From Lachnospiraceae bacterium NK4A144 (lineage in GTDB: Bacteria; Bacillota; Clostridia; Lachnospirales; Lachnospiraceae), in the NCBI GenBank assembly GCA_000424365.1, contig AUJT01000003.1, positions 124,001 to 188,000 of the forward strand: DNA of 64,000 nt, read 5' to 3'. The position numbers were made by a program, and so were the translations under genes. Shown one piece after another: positions 46,396-55,522 of the stretch. The notes beneath the pieces are model-generated. The model ran no database searches and was not told the DNA's origin. It was given only the letters and a program-made list of their open reading frames with translations. Numbering within the stretch: the stretch's first letter is position 1; the number at the start of each line of letters is the position of its first letter.

Positions 46396-46542
46396 GTTAC
46401 TGTTCAGACGCAACCGGAGCACTACGCTGCGGAGGTTGCGACCATAGAATAAGGCGAGCCATTATGATTTTGCCCATCGCCGTAGGCGATTTAATTGGCA
46501 AAATCAGTTACTGGAACGAGCTGATAGCGAGTGAACAGTAAC
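46396..46542. repeat. Structured element E (nested hairpins)
   Basis: Outer arms GTTACTGTTCA (46396-46406) and TGAACAGTAAC (46532-46542) enclose CGCAACC/GGTTGCG (46409-46415, 46434-46440), GATTTTGCC/GGCAAAATC (46466-46474, 46497-46505) around ATCGCC-GTA-GGCGAT, and a GTTACTG/CAGTAAC hairpin (46507-46542). The last two modules have direct counterparts in element C with compensating changes. The gap to element D (46543-46633) has smaller hairpins and no gene. Confidence 0.75.
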
Positions 46543-46633
46543 CGTCAATCCCATTCGGGACATTCGCACTTTTCTCTCCACCGGAGCGAGCCAGCGAGCA
46601 ACCGGTTCGTCACACTTGACTCTATGTAAGTCA

Positions 46634-46806
46634 GCGCGAGATGTATCACCGTACCTGAAGCATCATTTAGAGGCGTTTAGCCGGAGAATGATACACTGTC
46701 CGTATCGCTGCGCGAGCCCGTTCTAAGGGCGAGTGCTTAGCGAGACGTGACCGGGATTATTCGACGGCTGCCGAGATGCTTCATGGTACGGTGATACATC
46801 TCGCGC
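46634..46806. repeat. Inverted-repeat element D
   Basis: Arms of 31 paired bases with one bulged T: 46634-46655 pairs with 46785-46806 and 46656-46664 with 46775-46783. The arms end GTCAGCGCG... and ...CGCGCGTCACC, the same outer pattern as elements B and C, but the inner arm sequence is different. The 110-bp interior is rich in GCGAG-type motifs. It lies about 60 bp beyond the rhaS-like stop codon. Confidence 0.8.
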
Positions 46807-46814
46807 GTCACCAT

Positions 46815-46848
46815 AGCAAAAGAGGACGAGCAAACGCCCGCCCCCTCT
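46815..46848 (-). terminator. Terminator of the rhamnose-type importer operon
   Basis: AGAGG/CCTCT stem with an inner G+C-rich stem (46821-46848) followed by TTTTGC on the minus strand, 21 bp after the substrate-binding gene stop. Confidence 0.7.
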
Positions 46849-46868
46849 GTGGTTAAGATATAAAAAGA

Positions 46869-48041
46869 TCAATAAACATCCTTCCACTCTGCAATGTTAT
46901 CAGGATCAAATTTGAAAGGAGGTCCAAGGATGATCTCAGAACCATTGTCGCCTGCATCAGTAAGAGTATAATCACCCATATCGCCTGCTGTGAAAGTATC
47001 ACCAACGGCACCTGTGATATCGCCGTTTACAAGAGCAATTGCAGAATAAGCTGCCAGTCTTCCAAGATCGATAGGATTCCACAGGAACATGTACGGGCAG
47101 GAATGAGCATCATCAGCACCGATGTACTCAGCCATCTCAGAAGGAAGGCCAAGACCTGTAAGCTTTACAGAAGAACCCTGGTCCTGAAGAACCTTAGCTG
47201 CAGCAGAAACACCAACAGTAGTAGGTGCGCAGATAACCTTAAGGTCAGGATACTTGGAAAGAAGAGCCTGAGTCTGGTCTGTAGACTTCTGAGGCTCATC
47301 ATCACCATAAGCAACCTCAACAAGCTCAAGTTTAGAGTACTTAGAATCACCCTCAGCAATAGACTTCATAGCATCGATCCATGCATTCTGGTTAGTAGCC
47401 TGAGAAGTAGCAGAAAGGATAGCATACTGTCCCTCGCCGCCTGTCAGATCATAAACAGCATCGAGAAGCGTCTGACCAACTTCCTGAGTACCTGCCTGAT
47501 TAACAAAAGTCATACGAGAATCAGCATTGGTCTTGGAATCAAAGCCGTTAACCTTGATGCCCGCTGCCATAGCTTCCTCAAGAGTAGCCTGAAGAGCATT
47601 CTCATCATTAGCAGCAACAGAAATAGAATCAACACCCTGAGAAATAAGAGACTGAATAGCAGTGATCTGAGCATCAACCGTAGCTGCCTCAGGCTCCTTA
47701 ACTACAACAGTACCGCCGGCTGCTTCAATAACCTCCTTAAAGCCTTCCTCTTCCTTTGTGTTGTATGCATTACCAGCAGACTTAACAACGATCGCAAAAG
47801 TCTTTCCGGATGCATCAGCTCCACCTGTTGCCTGAGCAGCCGCATCTGCACCTGCCTCACTCGCTGCATCAGTTGCAGGAGCTGCCTCGCTTGCTGCCGG
47901 AGCTGCTTCACTCGCTGCCGGAGCTGCTTCACTCGCTGCCGGAGCAGACTCACTTGCTGCACCTGAAGAGCCGCCGCAGCCGGACAGAAGTGCTGCTGTC
48001 ATAGCTGCAGAAAGCAGTACACTTAACGCTTTTCTTTTCAT
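46869..48041 (-). CDS. Sugar ABC importer substrate-binding lipoprotein (RhaS/LsrB-like)
   Basis: A 390-residue lipoprotein. The lipobox LLSGC is at residues 18-22, an Ala/Pro/Ser/Glu-rich linker of about 55 residues with a seven-residue repeat (AAPAASE) follows, then a type I periplasmic binding fold. The C-terminal LGLPSEMAEY, FLWNPIDLGRLAAYSA and ILGPPFKFDPDNI agree with rhamnose-binding RhaS proteins and their AI-2-binding relatives. Rhamnose is favoured because a mutarotase-like gene is close. It is the last gene of its operon, with AAAGGAGG upstream. Confidence 0.85.
   Translation of the reverse strand: MKRKALSVLLSAAMTAALLSGCGGSSGAASESAPAASEAAPAASEAAPAASEAAPATDAASEAGADAAAQATGGADASGKTFAIVVKSAGNAYNTKEEEGFKEVIEAAGGTVVVKEPEAATVDAQITAIQSLISQGVDSISVAANDENALQATLEEAMAAGIKVNGFDSKTNADSRMTFVNQAGTQEVGQTLLDAVYDLTGGEGQYAILSATSQATNQNAWIDAMKSIAEGDSKYSKLELVEVAYGDDEPQKSTDQTQALLSKYPDLKVICAPTTVGVSAAAKVLQDQGSSVKLTGLGLPSEMAEYIGADDAHSCPYMFLWNPIDLGRLAAYSAIALVNGDITGAVGDTFTAGDMGDYTLTDAGDNGSEIILGPPFKFDPDNIAEWKDVY
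47893..47955 (-). repeat. 21-bp tandem repeat in the lipoprotein linker
   Basis: Three consecutive 21-bp units, the first two identical, encode the AAPAASE heptads between the lipid anchor and the binding domain. Slippage here would alter linker length in steps of seven residues without a frameshift. Confidence 0.8.
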
Positions 48042-48115
48042 AACCTTTTTCCTCCTTTAATATCACTAACTACCTGTTTATACTCAACACCTCACCGGAT
48101 GTCAGTATCATTTCC

Positions 48116-49126
48116 TCATCTCGCCTGTTTAAGCTTCCTGCGAGCCTTAAGATTTGCCTGGATTCCCGGGATCAATACAGCGATGATCAGCATCGCTCCA
48201 ATGATAACCAGGATAAGCTGTGAATTAAGATTGATCTGTCCAAGAGCGATCCTAAGAAGAACTATGATCGCGCCTGCAATGATAGCTCCGATCAGATTTC
48301 CCTTACCGCCTGTAGTTGCTATACCTCCAAATACACACATCGCAATGACTTCCATCTCAAAGCCCTGACCTGTCGTCGTATTTGCGCCATACATGTAAGC
48401 TGTAAGGAATAATCCACAGGCACCTGCCATAAGTCCCAGAAGACTGTATGCGATAAACCTGCATTTCTGAACCTCAACACCTGCATAAAAAGCAGAAAGT
48501 TTATTAGAACCTATCGCATAAAGTTCACGGCCAAAAGTACATTTCGCAAGAACCACTGTAAAGATCACCGCAGCAATGATAACTACAAAAAGCACTACCG
48601 GGACAGGTCCGATCTTTTTAGAAAGAGGCATGATCTTCTTTGTATCATTGAAAGACACCGAACCGCCGCTTCCAAGAGAGATCTCCGCAATACCACGGTA
48701 AATGATCTGTGTTCCGAGTGTAATGATCATACTCGGAAGTTCCGGAAATCTGGTTGCAACAGCCCCGTTTACCATTCCGCAGATAAGACCAACCGCAAGG
48801 CATCCTATGTAAGTAACGATAGCAGGAGCTCCTGCATTGCTTATAAAACAGGTCATCGTAGCGCAAAGACAAACAATAGATCCAACCGAAATATCAATGT
48901 CTCCAAGAACCAGAATGTAAGCCATCGGAAACATCATCAATATCTCTGCCAGATACTTTGGCATCTCTCGTAAGATATTTGTAACCGTATAACTCGGTGA
49001 AATACTTGCATTAAAAATATTAAGTAAGATTATCAGGATGAAGAGAGCACCTTCCCAGCTAAATATCAGCTTCTTAAAGCTCACCTCCTGCTCCGCTTTA
49101 ATGGAACGTCCGGATTTTCCTGCCAT
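48116..49126 (-). CDS. Sugar ABC importer permease (RhaP/RhaQ-like)
   Basis: A 336-residue BPD-type permease with eight to ten helices. FPMAYILVLGDIDISVGSIV and VFGGIATTGGKGNLIGAIIAGAII are the conserved cytoplasmic and loop motifs of CUT2 permeases. It should form a heterodimer with the preceding permease. It overlaps that gene by one base and is followed 75 bp later by the binding protein gene. Confidence 0.88.
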   Translation of the reverse strand: MAGKSGRSIKAEQEVSFKKLIFSWEGALFILIILLNIFNASISPSYTVTNILREMPKYLAEILMMFPMAYILVLGDIDISVGSIVCLCATMTCFISNAGAPAIVTYIGCLAVGLICGMVNGAVATRFPELPSMIITLGTQIIYRGIAEISLGSGGSVSFNDTKKIMPLSKKIGPVPVVLFVVIIAAVIFTVVLAKCTFGRELYAIGSNKLSAFYAGVEVQKCRFIAYSLLGLMAGACGLFLTAYMYGANTTTGQGFEMEVIAMCVFGGIATTGGKGNLIGAIIAGAIIVLLRIALGQINLNSQLILVIIGAMLIIAVLIPGIQANLKARRKLKQAR

Positions 49127-50106
49127 TACATTTCCCTCCTCTCAAGGTTCTGCTTATCGATCATTCTCTGGCTCACAACATTGACGATAACAACCACCAG
49201 AATAATGACACCCTTGACTGTGTTCTGTGCGATAGAAGGCACATTAACAAGAGGGAGAGCCTTTGCAACGATAGCAAGTATCAATGCTCCTAAGAATGTA
49301 CCGACGATCGTTCCGCGTCCACCACTCATCGATACACCGCCGATAACACAGGCTGCGATAACATCCATCTCCTTACCGTACTGCATATTCGGCTGAGCAG
49401 ATGCATATATAGAAACCGAAAGCGCACCGGCAAGACCTGCCATAAGTCCCATAATGGTATATGCAGAAATAAGAACATTATCTACATTGATACCTGACAC
49501 TCTGGCTGCCTCAGCATTTGAACCAACCGCATAAATCTTTCGTCCGAACTTTGTCCATTTCATGAGTACAAAGAAAAGTCCGTATACAACTATCAAAATA
49601 ATGTACGGTCCTGCAGTTCCATCCTTACCAAATTTAGCAAACTGCGATACATCTTCACCGGAAGCCCAGGAGCTGTTTCCAACCACATATGCCATTCCTC
49701 TCCAGATGTACATGAAGCCCATGGTGCATATGATAGGAGCAACTTTACCCTTTGAAATGATAAGGCCATTTAAGAATCCGGCTATACATCCTATTCCCAT
49801 TGCTATAAGGAACATAAGGAGCGTGCTCTGAACAATGTCATGCTTCTGCAGCATACCAATAGACATTCCCGAAAATGCCAGGGTAGATGTAATGGAAATA
49901 TCAATACCTGCTGTAAGCATTACGCAGAACATTCCGACCGCCATGATCATGATGATCGCATTATTTCTGAATATCTGCGCTATATTTGTCGGTGAAAAAA
50001 ATGTCGGATTAAGTATCGTAACAACAACACCAAGTGCTATGAGGATGCAGAAAAGCAATGCTTCTCTGGAACCTGTTATCTTTTTGATCAGTGATTTCTG
50101 TTCCAT
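49126..50106 (-). CDS. Sugar ABC importer permease (RhaP/RhaQ-like)
   Basis: A 326-residue CUT2 permease. MAVGMFCVMLTAGIDISITS and CVIGGVSMSGGRGTIVGTFLGALIL are the family motifs, with about nine helices. Overlap of its ATG with the ATPase stop (TAATG) indicates coupled translation. It is not a copy of the downstream permease but a diverged partner. Confidence 0.88.
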   Translation of the reverse strand: MEQKSLIKKITGSREALLFCILIALGVVVTILNPTFFSPTNIAQIFRNNAIIMIMAVGMFCVMLTAGIDISITSTLAFSGMSIGMLQKHDIVQSTLLMFLIAMGIGCIAGFLNGLIISKGKVAPIICTMGFMYIWRGMAYVVGNSSWASGEDVSQFAKFGKDGTAGPYIILIVVYGLFFVLMKWTKFGRKIYAVGSNAEAARVSGINVDNVLISAYTIMGLMAGLAGALSVSIYASAQPNMQYGKEMDVIAACVIGGVSMSGGRGTIVGTFLGALILAIVAKALPLVNVPSIAQNTVKGVIILVVVIVNVVSQRMIDKQNLERREM

Positions 50107-51626
50107 TACTGTGCCGCCTCCTTTTTCTTATCACTATGCTCCATTGAAAGAGAAAGGATGTGTTCCTGAGATGCTTCCTCACGGTTCAGGCAGCCTGTAA
50201 TGCGGCCATTGCACATAACATAGATCGTATCTGACATACCAAGGATCTCCGGCATTTCGGACGAGATCATGATTATCGCGTAACCTTTCTTTGCAAGTTC
50301 TCCCATAATGGCATAGATCTCAGCTTTAGCTCCTACGTCAACGCCCTTTGTAGGCTCATCAAGTATGATCACTTTCATATTGTCCTGAGCTAACGCTTTA
50401 GCTACGACAACCTTCTGCTGATTACCACCTGAAAGCGAACTTGCAGGATCAAATATTGAAACAGCCTTTGTATCAACTTCCTCCAGGAAATCTCTGGCCA
50501 GTTCATTTTCTTTTTTGATATCGTTAAAAAATCCCTTTGCCAGTTTCTTCTGTATAGGCAGGGTCACATTTCTGCCAAGTCCCCATGTGAGGATCAGTCC
50601 CTGTGTAGAACGGTTTTCCGGAAGCAGGATGATTCCTTCTTTCATGGCATCCGAAGGCTTTTTGATCTTCAGCTGTTTTCCGTTAAGAAAAACTTTTCCT
50701 TCGTCCGGCTTTGTAATACCACAGACCGCTTCCATGACTTCGGTACGTCCGGCACCTACAAGTCCCGTCATACCAACGATCTCTCCGGCATGAACACTGA
50801 GAGAAACGTTTTTGAAAAATCCTGTTCTGCTAAGCCCTTCTATCTTAAAGATCTCTTCTCCGATCTTTACATCAGGCTTAGGGAACATATCCGTGATCTC
50901 ACGGCCAACCATTGCCTTAATGAGATCTGCGTTAGTGATCTTATCTACATCATAAGTACCGATGTACTGCGAATCACGAAATACCGTTACGCGGCTCGCC
51001 AGCCTGTACATATCTTCAAATCTATGAGATATGAAAATAACAGATACGCCATCATCTCTTAATTTCTCAACGATCCTGTACAGTTCCTCAGATTCATTTG
51101 CCGTAAGTGAAGCTGTAGGCTCGTCAAGGATAACTATCTTTGCATTTGTTGAAAGCGCCTTTGCGATCTCTGTCATCTGCTGCTGTGCAACCGAGAGCGC
51201 ACCCATTTCATCTGTGGACTTAAAATTCGCATGAAGTTTTGAAAGCAGTTCATCCGCCTGGCGGTTCATCTCTTTCCACTGGATCATCCCGTTCTTTATG
51301 ATCTCATGACCCATGAAAATATTCTCCGCTACAGAAAGAGTGGGATAAGTCGTAGGATGCTGATACACTGCTGCAATACCTGCTTTTGATGCATCTTTCG
51401 GTCCCTTAAAATGTACCTCTTCTCCTTCGAGATACATATGACCTTCTTCTGCCGCATGCACACCGGTGATAACCTTTATGAATGTGGATTTACCCGCACC
51501 GTTTTCTCCCATCAGCGCATGGATCTCACCACGTTTCAGCTGGAACTGCACACGATTAAGCGCTTTAACACCAGGGAATATCTTCGTAATATCTTTAAGT
51601 TCAAGAATGTATTCCGAATCTGACAT
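50106..51626 (-). CDS. Sugar ABC importer ATP-binding protein (RhaT/CUT2 type)
   Basis: A 506-residue protein with two ATPase halves as in all CUT2 importers. The first has GENGAGKSTFIKV and LSVAQQQMTEIAKAL; the second has a degenerate P-loop GLVGAGRTEVMEA and LSGGNQQKVVVAKAL with LDEPTKGVDVGAK. It energises both permeases. ATG 51626 is preferred (GGAG six nt upstream) over TTG 51638. First gene of the operon, divergent from the two-component genes. Confidence 0.92.
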   Translation of the reverse strand: MSDSEYILELKDITKIFPGVKALNRVQFQLKRGEIHALMGENGAGKSTFIKVITGVHAAEEGHMYLEGEEVHFKGPKDASKAGIAAVYQHPTTYPTLSVAENIFMGHEIIKNGMIQWKEMNRQADELLSKLHANFKSTDEMGALSVAQQQMTEIAKALSTNAKIVILDEPTASLTANESEELYRIVEKLRDDGVSVIFISHRFEDMYRLASRVTVFRDSQYIGTYDVDKITNADLIKAMVGREITDMFPKPDVKIGEEIFKIEGLSRTGFFKNVSLSVHAGEIVGMTGLVGAGRTEVMEAVCGITKPDEGKVFLNGKQLKIKKPSDAMKEGIILLPENRSTQGLILTWGLGRNVTLPIQKKLAKGFFNDIKKENELARDFLEEVDTKAVSIFDPASSLSGGNQQKVVVAKALAQDNMKVIILDEPTKGVDVGAKAEIYAIMGELAKKGYAIIMISSEMPEILGMSDTIYVMCNGRITGCLNREEASQEHILSLSMEHSDKKKEAAQ

Positions 51627-51671
51627 CACTTTCTCCAATCCATTATTTTTCCCATTTATTACCTGTCCATA

Positions 51672-51700
51672 GTCATATTATTAAGCATGTTACACAACAA
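51672..51700 (-). promoter_or_regulatory. Candidate promoter of the rhamnose-type importer
   Basis: TTGTTG (51695-51700) and TATGAC (51672-51677) on the minus strand, 17 bp apart. Poor matches suggest activation by the divergent AraC-type regulator. Confidence 0.35.
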
Positions 51701-51717
51701 TAAAATCGTAATATATT

Positions 51718-51746
51718 TTGATAGGGGTAAAATTTTATGATAGTAT
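51718..51746 (+). promoter_or_regulatory. Promoter of the two-component operon
   Basis: TTGATA (51718-51723), 17-bp spacer and TAGTAT (51741-51746), about 39 nt before the response regulator start. Confidence 0.65.
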
Positions 51747-51791
51747 ACGAAAAGAAGGTAATTTTTAAGTAATTATGGAGACATATTGTAT

Positions 51792-53348
51792 ATGAAGATA
51801 CTTATAGCAGATGATGAAATACTGACCCGTGAAGGATTAAAAAAGACCATCGACTGGTCACGTCTCGGTATCACCGAGATATTGGAATCCGACGATGGTC
51901 TGAATGCTCTCGACACGGCTAAGCGTGAACATCCTGACATTATTTTGAGCGATATCCGGATGCCTCGTCTGAACGGATTAGAGCTGGCCCACGAGCTCCG
52001 AAAGATCCTGCCTGATATAAGTATCATATTTATGAGTGGTTTTTCTGATCGAGAATATCTAAAAGCCGCTATCCGGCTAAAAGCCGTGAGTTATGTAGAA
52101 AAACCTGTAAACATCTCCGAAATAGAGGATGCTATTTTGGAAGCTGCTGAAAACAATCTGGCTTTTCACCGCTCCCAGCAGACCCTTCAGCGAGATATGC
52201 TGGCACAGGCAGGCCGCCTTGCGTTATGGATGACATTTCCTCCGGGACAGGCCGGAGATTTTTCCGATTCCATGCTTCAGGATGCAGATCCATCTCTCCG
52301 TTCTGACATGTATTTCGTGTGCTTTATCGTAAAATTTTCTGCGCCGACAGAAACAATTCCGGAGTCCATGCGTCAGAGATTTCTGGCGCCTTTTGATGCT
52401 GTTCTCTCCTCCATGCATATGTCCGAACTTCATGTTGAAAAACACGATATTTATCTCGTGATCCACGTTTACAGCGTTATAAAACCCGGTGACACAGCGA
52501 TTCGTCGTATTTGTCATTCATTGGAAAACTGCCTTGAGGACCTTCCTCACTTTTTTATCTCAGTCGGGTCTGTAGTCTCAGGAATCGAAAATGCTTATCG
52601 TTCCTATAACGCTGCCGTAATACTGATGCAGAGCAGCTTCTTTTCTGACTGGGACACCTGCCTTTTTAGCGAAACAGACGTTGTCTCAGATCCGGCTTTT
52701 ATACCTGATTCCGCTGCATCATACCGCGACATCCTTTTGACAGGTGACGCTGACCGGATCCATAAATTTGAGGATCAGCTCTTTAATTCCTTTAAAAACA
52801 GCCGCAAACTCCTGCCAAATCAGGTTAAGGACATCTATTACCAGATGTTTCTCTCTATAGTTTATATCTGCCGCACACAAAATCTGCATCAGGACTCTCT
52901 CATCCCTCTAAACGAGTCAATGATGGAGCATATACAAAGCTGTGGTACTCTCAGGGAATTAGCAGAACTTCTCCGCACAAAGTCCGACGAATATCTTCAT
53001 CTCATTAAGACGAAAGAGCCCGAAAATCCGGTTATCCTCTCAATACGGGATTTCATACATAAAAATATTGCCAGGGAGAATCTGTCTGTAAAAGAGATCG
53101 GCGAATACGTCCATCTGACTTCAACCTATGTATGTACAGTTTTTCGTAATGAGACAGGCACTACCCTTAACCAGTACATTACTCAGGTTCGCATGGAGCA
53201 GGCCAAGAAACTGCTTTCAGAAACTACGCTTTCGATTTCAGATATTTCCGCCCGTGTCGGATATTCCGACGGTAATTATTTTGGAAAGTCTTTTAAGAAA
53301 TATTCCGGACAGACTCCGTCCGAATATAGAGAGAAGGCTTCCATATGA
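51792..53348 (+). CDS. AraC-type response regulator (YesN-like)
   Basis: A 518-residue regulator. The receiver domain KILIADDEILTREGL has its phosphoacceptor Asp54 in LSDIRMP and lysine in VEKPVN; a central region of about 270 residues without clear motifs follows; the end is an AraC double helix-turn-helix (ENLSVKEIGEYVHLTSTYVC, IYSDGNYFGKSFKKYSGQTPSEYR-like segment). It probably activates the divergent importer. ATG 51792 fits the family; a TTG two codons upstream is possible. Overlaps the kinase gene by 4 bp. Confidence 0.9.
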   Translation: MKILIADDEILTREGLKKTIDWSRLGITEILESDDGLNALDTAKREHPDIILSDIRMPRLNGLELAHELRKILPDISIIFMSGFSDREYLKAAIRLKAVSYVEKPVNISEIEDAILEAAENNLAFHRSQQTLQRDMLAQAGRLALWMTFPPGQAGDFSDSMLQDADPSLRSDMYFVCFIVKFSAPTETIPESMRQRFLAPFDAVLSSMHMSELHVEKHDIYLVIHVYSVIKPGDTAIRRICHSLENCLEDLPHFFISVGSVVSGIENAYRSYNAAVILMQSSFFSDWDTCLFSETDVVSDPAFIPDSAASYRDILLTGDADRIHKFEDQLFNSFKNSRKLLPNQVKDIYYQMFLSIVYICRTQNLHQDSLIPLNESMMEHIQSCGTLRELAELLRTKSDEYLHLIKTKEPENPVILSIRDFIHKNIARENLSVKEIGEYVHLTSTYVCTVFRNETGTTLNQYITQVRMEQAKKLLSETTLSISDISARVGYSDGNYFGKSFKKYSGQTPSEYREKASI

Positions 53349-55174
53349 TAAGGTATCTCAGGCGCTTTCTTCACCACTTTAATTACGACGTTCCGATATC
53401 CAGAAAGCTCCATGCCATAACGCTTCTCCTGATCCTGCTTCCAACCATCGCTGTGACAGCGCTTCTCTATGGACAGATAAATCAGTTGATCGTAACAGTA
53501 ACCATTGAAAGTGAAAAGAAGGTTTCCGAGCAGACTGTAAATACTATCGATACAAATATCCAGACAGTAAAAAACGTGTCCGGGATCCTTGCAAATGATT
53601 CTTACATGAGAGAAATCGTCAAGCATCCGGCTTTCTCTCATATTTCTCATGTAAAGAATCCTGAACAGCTCACTGATTCCTTTGTTAATTCCATCGAATC
53701 CTGTATCGACGGAACTTTGATAAAGGATATCCGCATTTATCTGGATACTCCTTATGATGACCTTTACAAAGGCTCTTCCGATCACAATTTTTTCCAATCC
53801 ATGGAAAATGTGCGCGGGATCTACTGGTCCGGCATAATGGGGGCCGTTTCGGACAATACACTTTTTTGTCCATCTTTCTATCTGTCTCAGCACGAGATCC
53901 GTGAGTATGCTGATCTGGCATATGTTAAGCGCATACGTTATGCAGGTACCGGTTACGATGAAGCTACCGCTGCCTACCTTGTTATCTATTTTTCATCCGA
54001 TCCGCTTACTCTTGCACTAATGCCTTCCGAGGATCAGTCACAGGCTGTTAACTATATCGTTAACGAGCGTGAGAATATCGTTGTGAGCTCTAACAGAAAG
54101 CTTTCTGCCATGTACTTCATGAATCACACAAATCTCGACCGTCTCATTGGGAAAGAGGACACCTTTGTGAGAAGGCATGTACTCGGACGACAGGTTTATA
54201 CGAGCTACTATTCTATAGAAGGTACCGACTGGAAGCTGGTTTCTATCATCCCTGCGTCTCCGCTAATGCGCCACGGTCAGATCATGATCATGGAATACAT
54301 AGGTATATATGCGCTGGCTCTGATCATTGCGCTCGGTATCTCGGGTTTTATTTCCAGATCCATTTCTGAACGTTTGGAAAACGTAGTACACAAAATGGAA
54401 CGTACTCACCATACTAAAGTCCACAAATTGAAGGATGCTGAGGGCATGGATGAGATTGGTGATTTTGTGATCACCTACAACCACATGGCTGATCAGATAA
54501 ACCAGCTCATTGAACGCCAGACGGAAGCTGCGGAGAAGCTGAAAACCTCTGAATTTAATGCCCTTCAGGCCCAGATCAATCCGCATTTTCTCTATAACAC
54601 GCTGGACATGATAAACTGGATGGCTCTTGAGGGAGAGACAGATAAGGTTAGTGATGCGATCCGCTCACTTTCAAAATTCTACAAGCTTACCCTCTCGAGA
54701 AAAAACACCATTGATTCCATAGAGAGAGAGCTCGAGCATGTTTCTCTATACGTCAAACTCCAAAATATGCGTTTTTCTGACAGGATCGAATTTATCGCAG
54801 ATGTGCCGGATACGCTTATGGATTATGAGATTCCCAAACTTACTTTCCAACCGATAGTTGAAAATGCTATCCTGCATGGGATTTTTGAAAAAGAAGATAA
54901 GTCAGGTACTATCGTCATTACAGCCTGGGAAGAGGACGGCGATATTGTTTTTCTGATTTCGGATGATGGTGTCGGAATGGACAAGGATACCTGTGAGCAT
55001 CTGCTTGATGACAGAAAGATCTTTATTCCCAAGAATAAGGGAAGCAGCATCGGTATCTACAATACTCATCAACGTTTAAAGTTACTCTACGGAAAGTCTT
55101 ATGGACTGCATTATGAAAGTACCTTGGGCGAAGGCACGGAAGTTACTGTACGCATACCGGCAATTAGGCTGTAA
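53345..55174 (+). CDS. Sensor histidine kinase (YesM-like)
   Basis: A 609-residue membrane kinase: TM1 near 25-50, an extracytoplasmic dCache-like region of about 240 residues, TM2 near 305-330, a HAMP linker, then the His_kinase domain with AQINPHFLYNTLDMINWM (phosphoacceptor His414) and an ATPase domain with VENAILHGI and SDDGVGMD. It signals to the YesN-type regulator encoded just upstream. A signal from the sugar or its binding protein is likely but not shown. Element A begins 22 bp after its stop. Confidence 0.92.
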   Translation: MIRYLRRFLHHFNYDVPISRKLHAITLLLILLPTIAVTALLYGQINQLIVTVTIESEKKVSEQTVNTIDTNIQTVKNVSGILANDSYMREIVKHPAFSHISHVKNPEQLTDSFVNSIESCIDGTLIKDIRIYLDTPYDDLYKGSSDHNFFQSMENVRGIYWSGIMGAVSDNTLFCPSFYLSQHEIREYADLAYVKRIRYAGTGYDEATAAYLVIYFSSDPLTLALMPSEDQSQAVNYIVNERENIVVSSNRKLSAMYFMNHTNLDRLIGKEDTFVRRHVLGRQVYTSYYSIEGTDWKLVSIIPASPLMRHGQIMIMEYIGIYALALIIALGISGFISRSISERLENVVHKMERTHHTKVHKLKDAEGMDEIGDFVITYNHMADQINQLIERQTEAAEKLKTSEFNALQAQINPHFLYNTLDMINWMALEGETDKVSDAIRSLSKFYKLTLSRKNTIDSIERELEHVSLYVKLQNMRFSDRIEFIADVPDTLMDYEIPKLTFQPIVENAILHGIFEKEDKSGTIVITAWEEDGDIVFLISDDGVGMDKDTCEHLLDDRKIFIPKNKGSSIGIYNTHQRLKLLYGKSYGLHYESTLGEGTEVTVRIPAIRL

Positions 55175-55196
55175 GGGATTTGTCTCAGAAAGTAAC

Positions 55197-55418
55197 GACC
55201 GCTCGAAGGGGTACATCATACACGTGAACACATCGCCTCGTCGTCAGCGCTCCGCCGCCTATTCTCAAGTGCTTCGGCAACTCGGGCACTTTGCTCCCAT
55301 GCGCTCCGCGCAGAGCACAAAGTACCCTCAAACAGCGCCTCTCGCACTTGAGCTACGCTCGCGCTTCTGTCCTCGGCTCGAATCGTTCACTTAGTATGAT
55401 GTACCCCTCCGGGCGGTC
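55197..55418. repeat. Inverted-repeat element A
   Basis: A 222-bp element with 25-bp terminal inverted repeats (55197-55221 and 55394-55418; two mismatches) around the core GGGGTACATCATAC. Its interior is homologous to elements B and C but in opposite orientation. The inner stem reads CAAGTGC/GCACTTG where B and C have CAGGTGC/GCACCTG, a compensated change. It lies just past the yesM stop and may work as its terminator. Confidence 0.85.
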
Positions 55419-55431
55419 TGAGTTATCTCTT

Positions 55432-55481
55432 GCAAAAAACTCCCAATATAAGGATACATTTAATACCTTATATCAGGAGTT
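55432..55481 (-). terminator. Terminator of the truncated nuclease gene
   Basis: AACTCC/GGAGTT and ATATAAGG/CCTTATAT stems (55438-55481) separated by a symmetric two-base internal loop, followed on the minus strand by TTTTTT. Between this hairpin and the nuclease stop at 55523 there is nothing else recognisable. Confidence 0.8.
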
Positions 55482-55522
55482 AATAGTCCCAAGTATTCTA
55501 TTGTCTTTATCATGCGTTCAGC

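Noticed and set aside
46289-46868. CRISPR array or RNA gene in the repeat-rich gap
   Set aside because: Repeats are inverted and nested rather than regularly spaced direct repeats. No tRNA or rRNA features are present.
47103-47966. A 287-codon plus-strand ORF opposite the rhaS-like gene
   Set aside because: It is an antisense shadow of a strongly biased gene; the product is rich in Ser, Leu, Arg and Cys and has no family features, while the minus strand encodes a clear binding protein.
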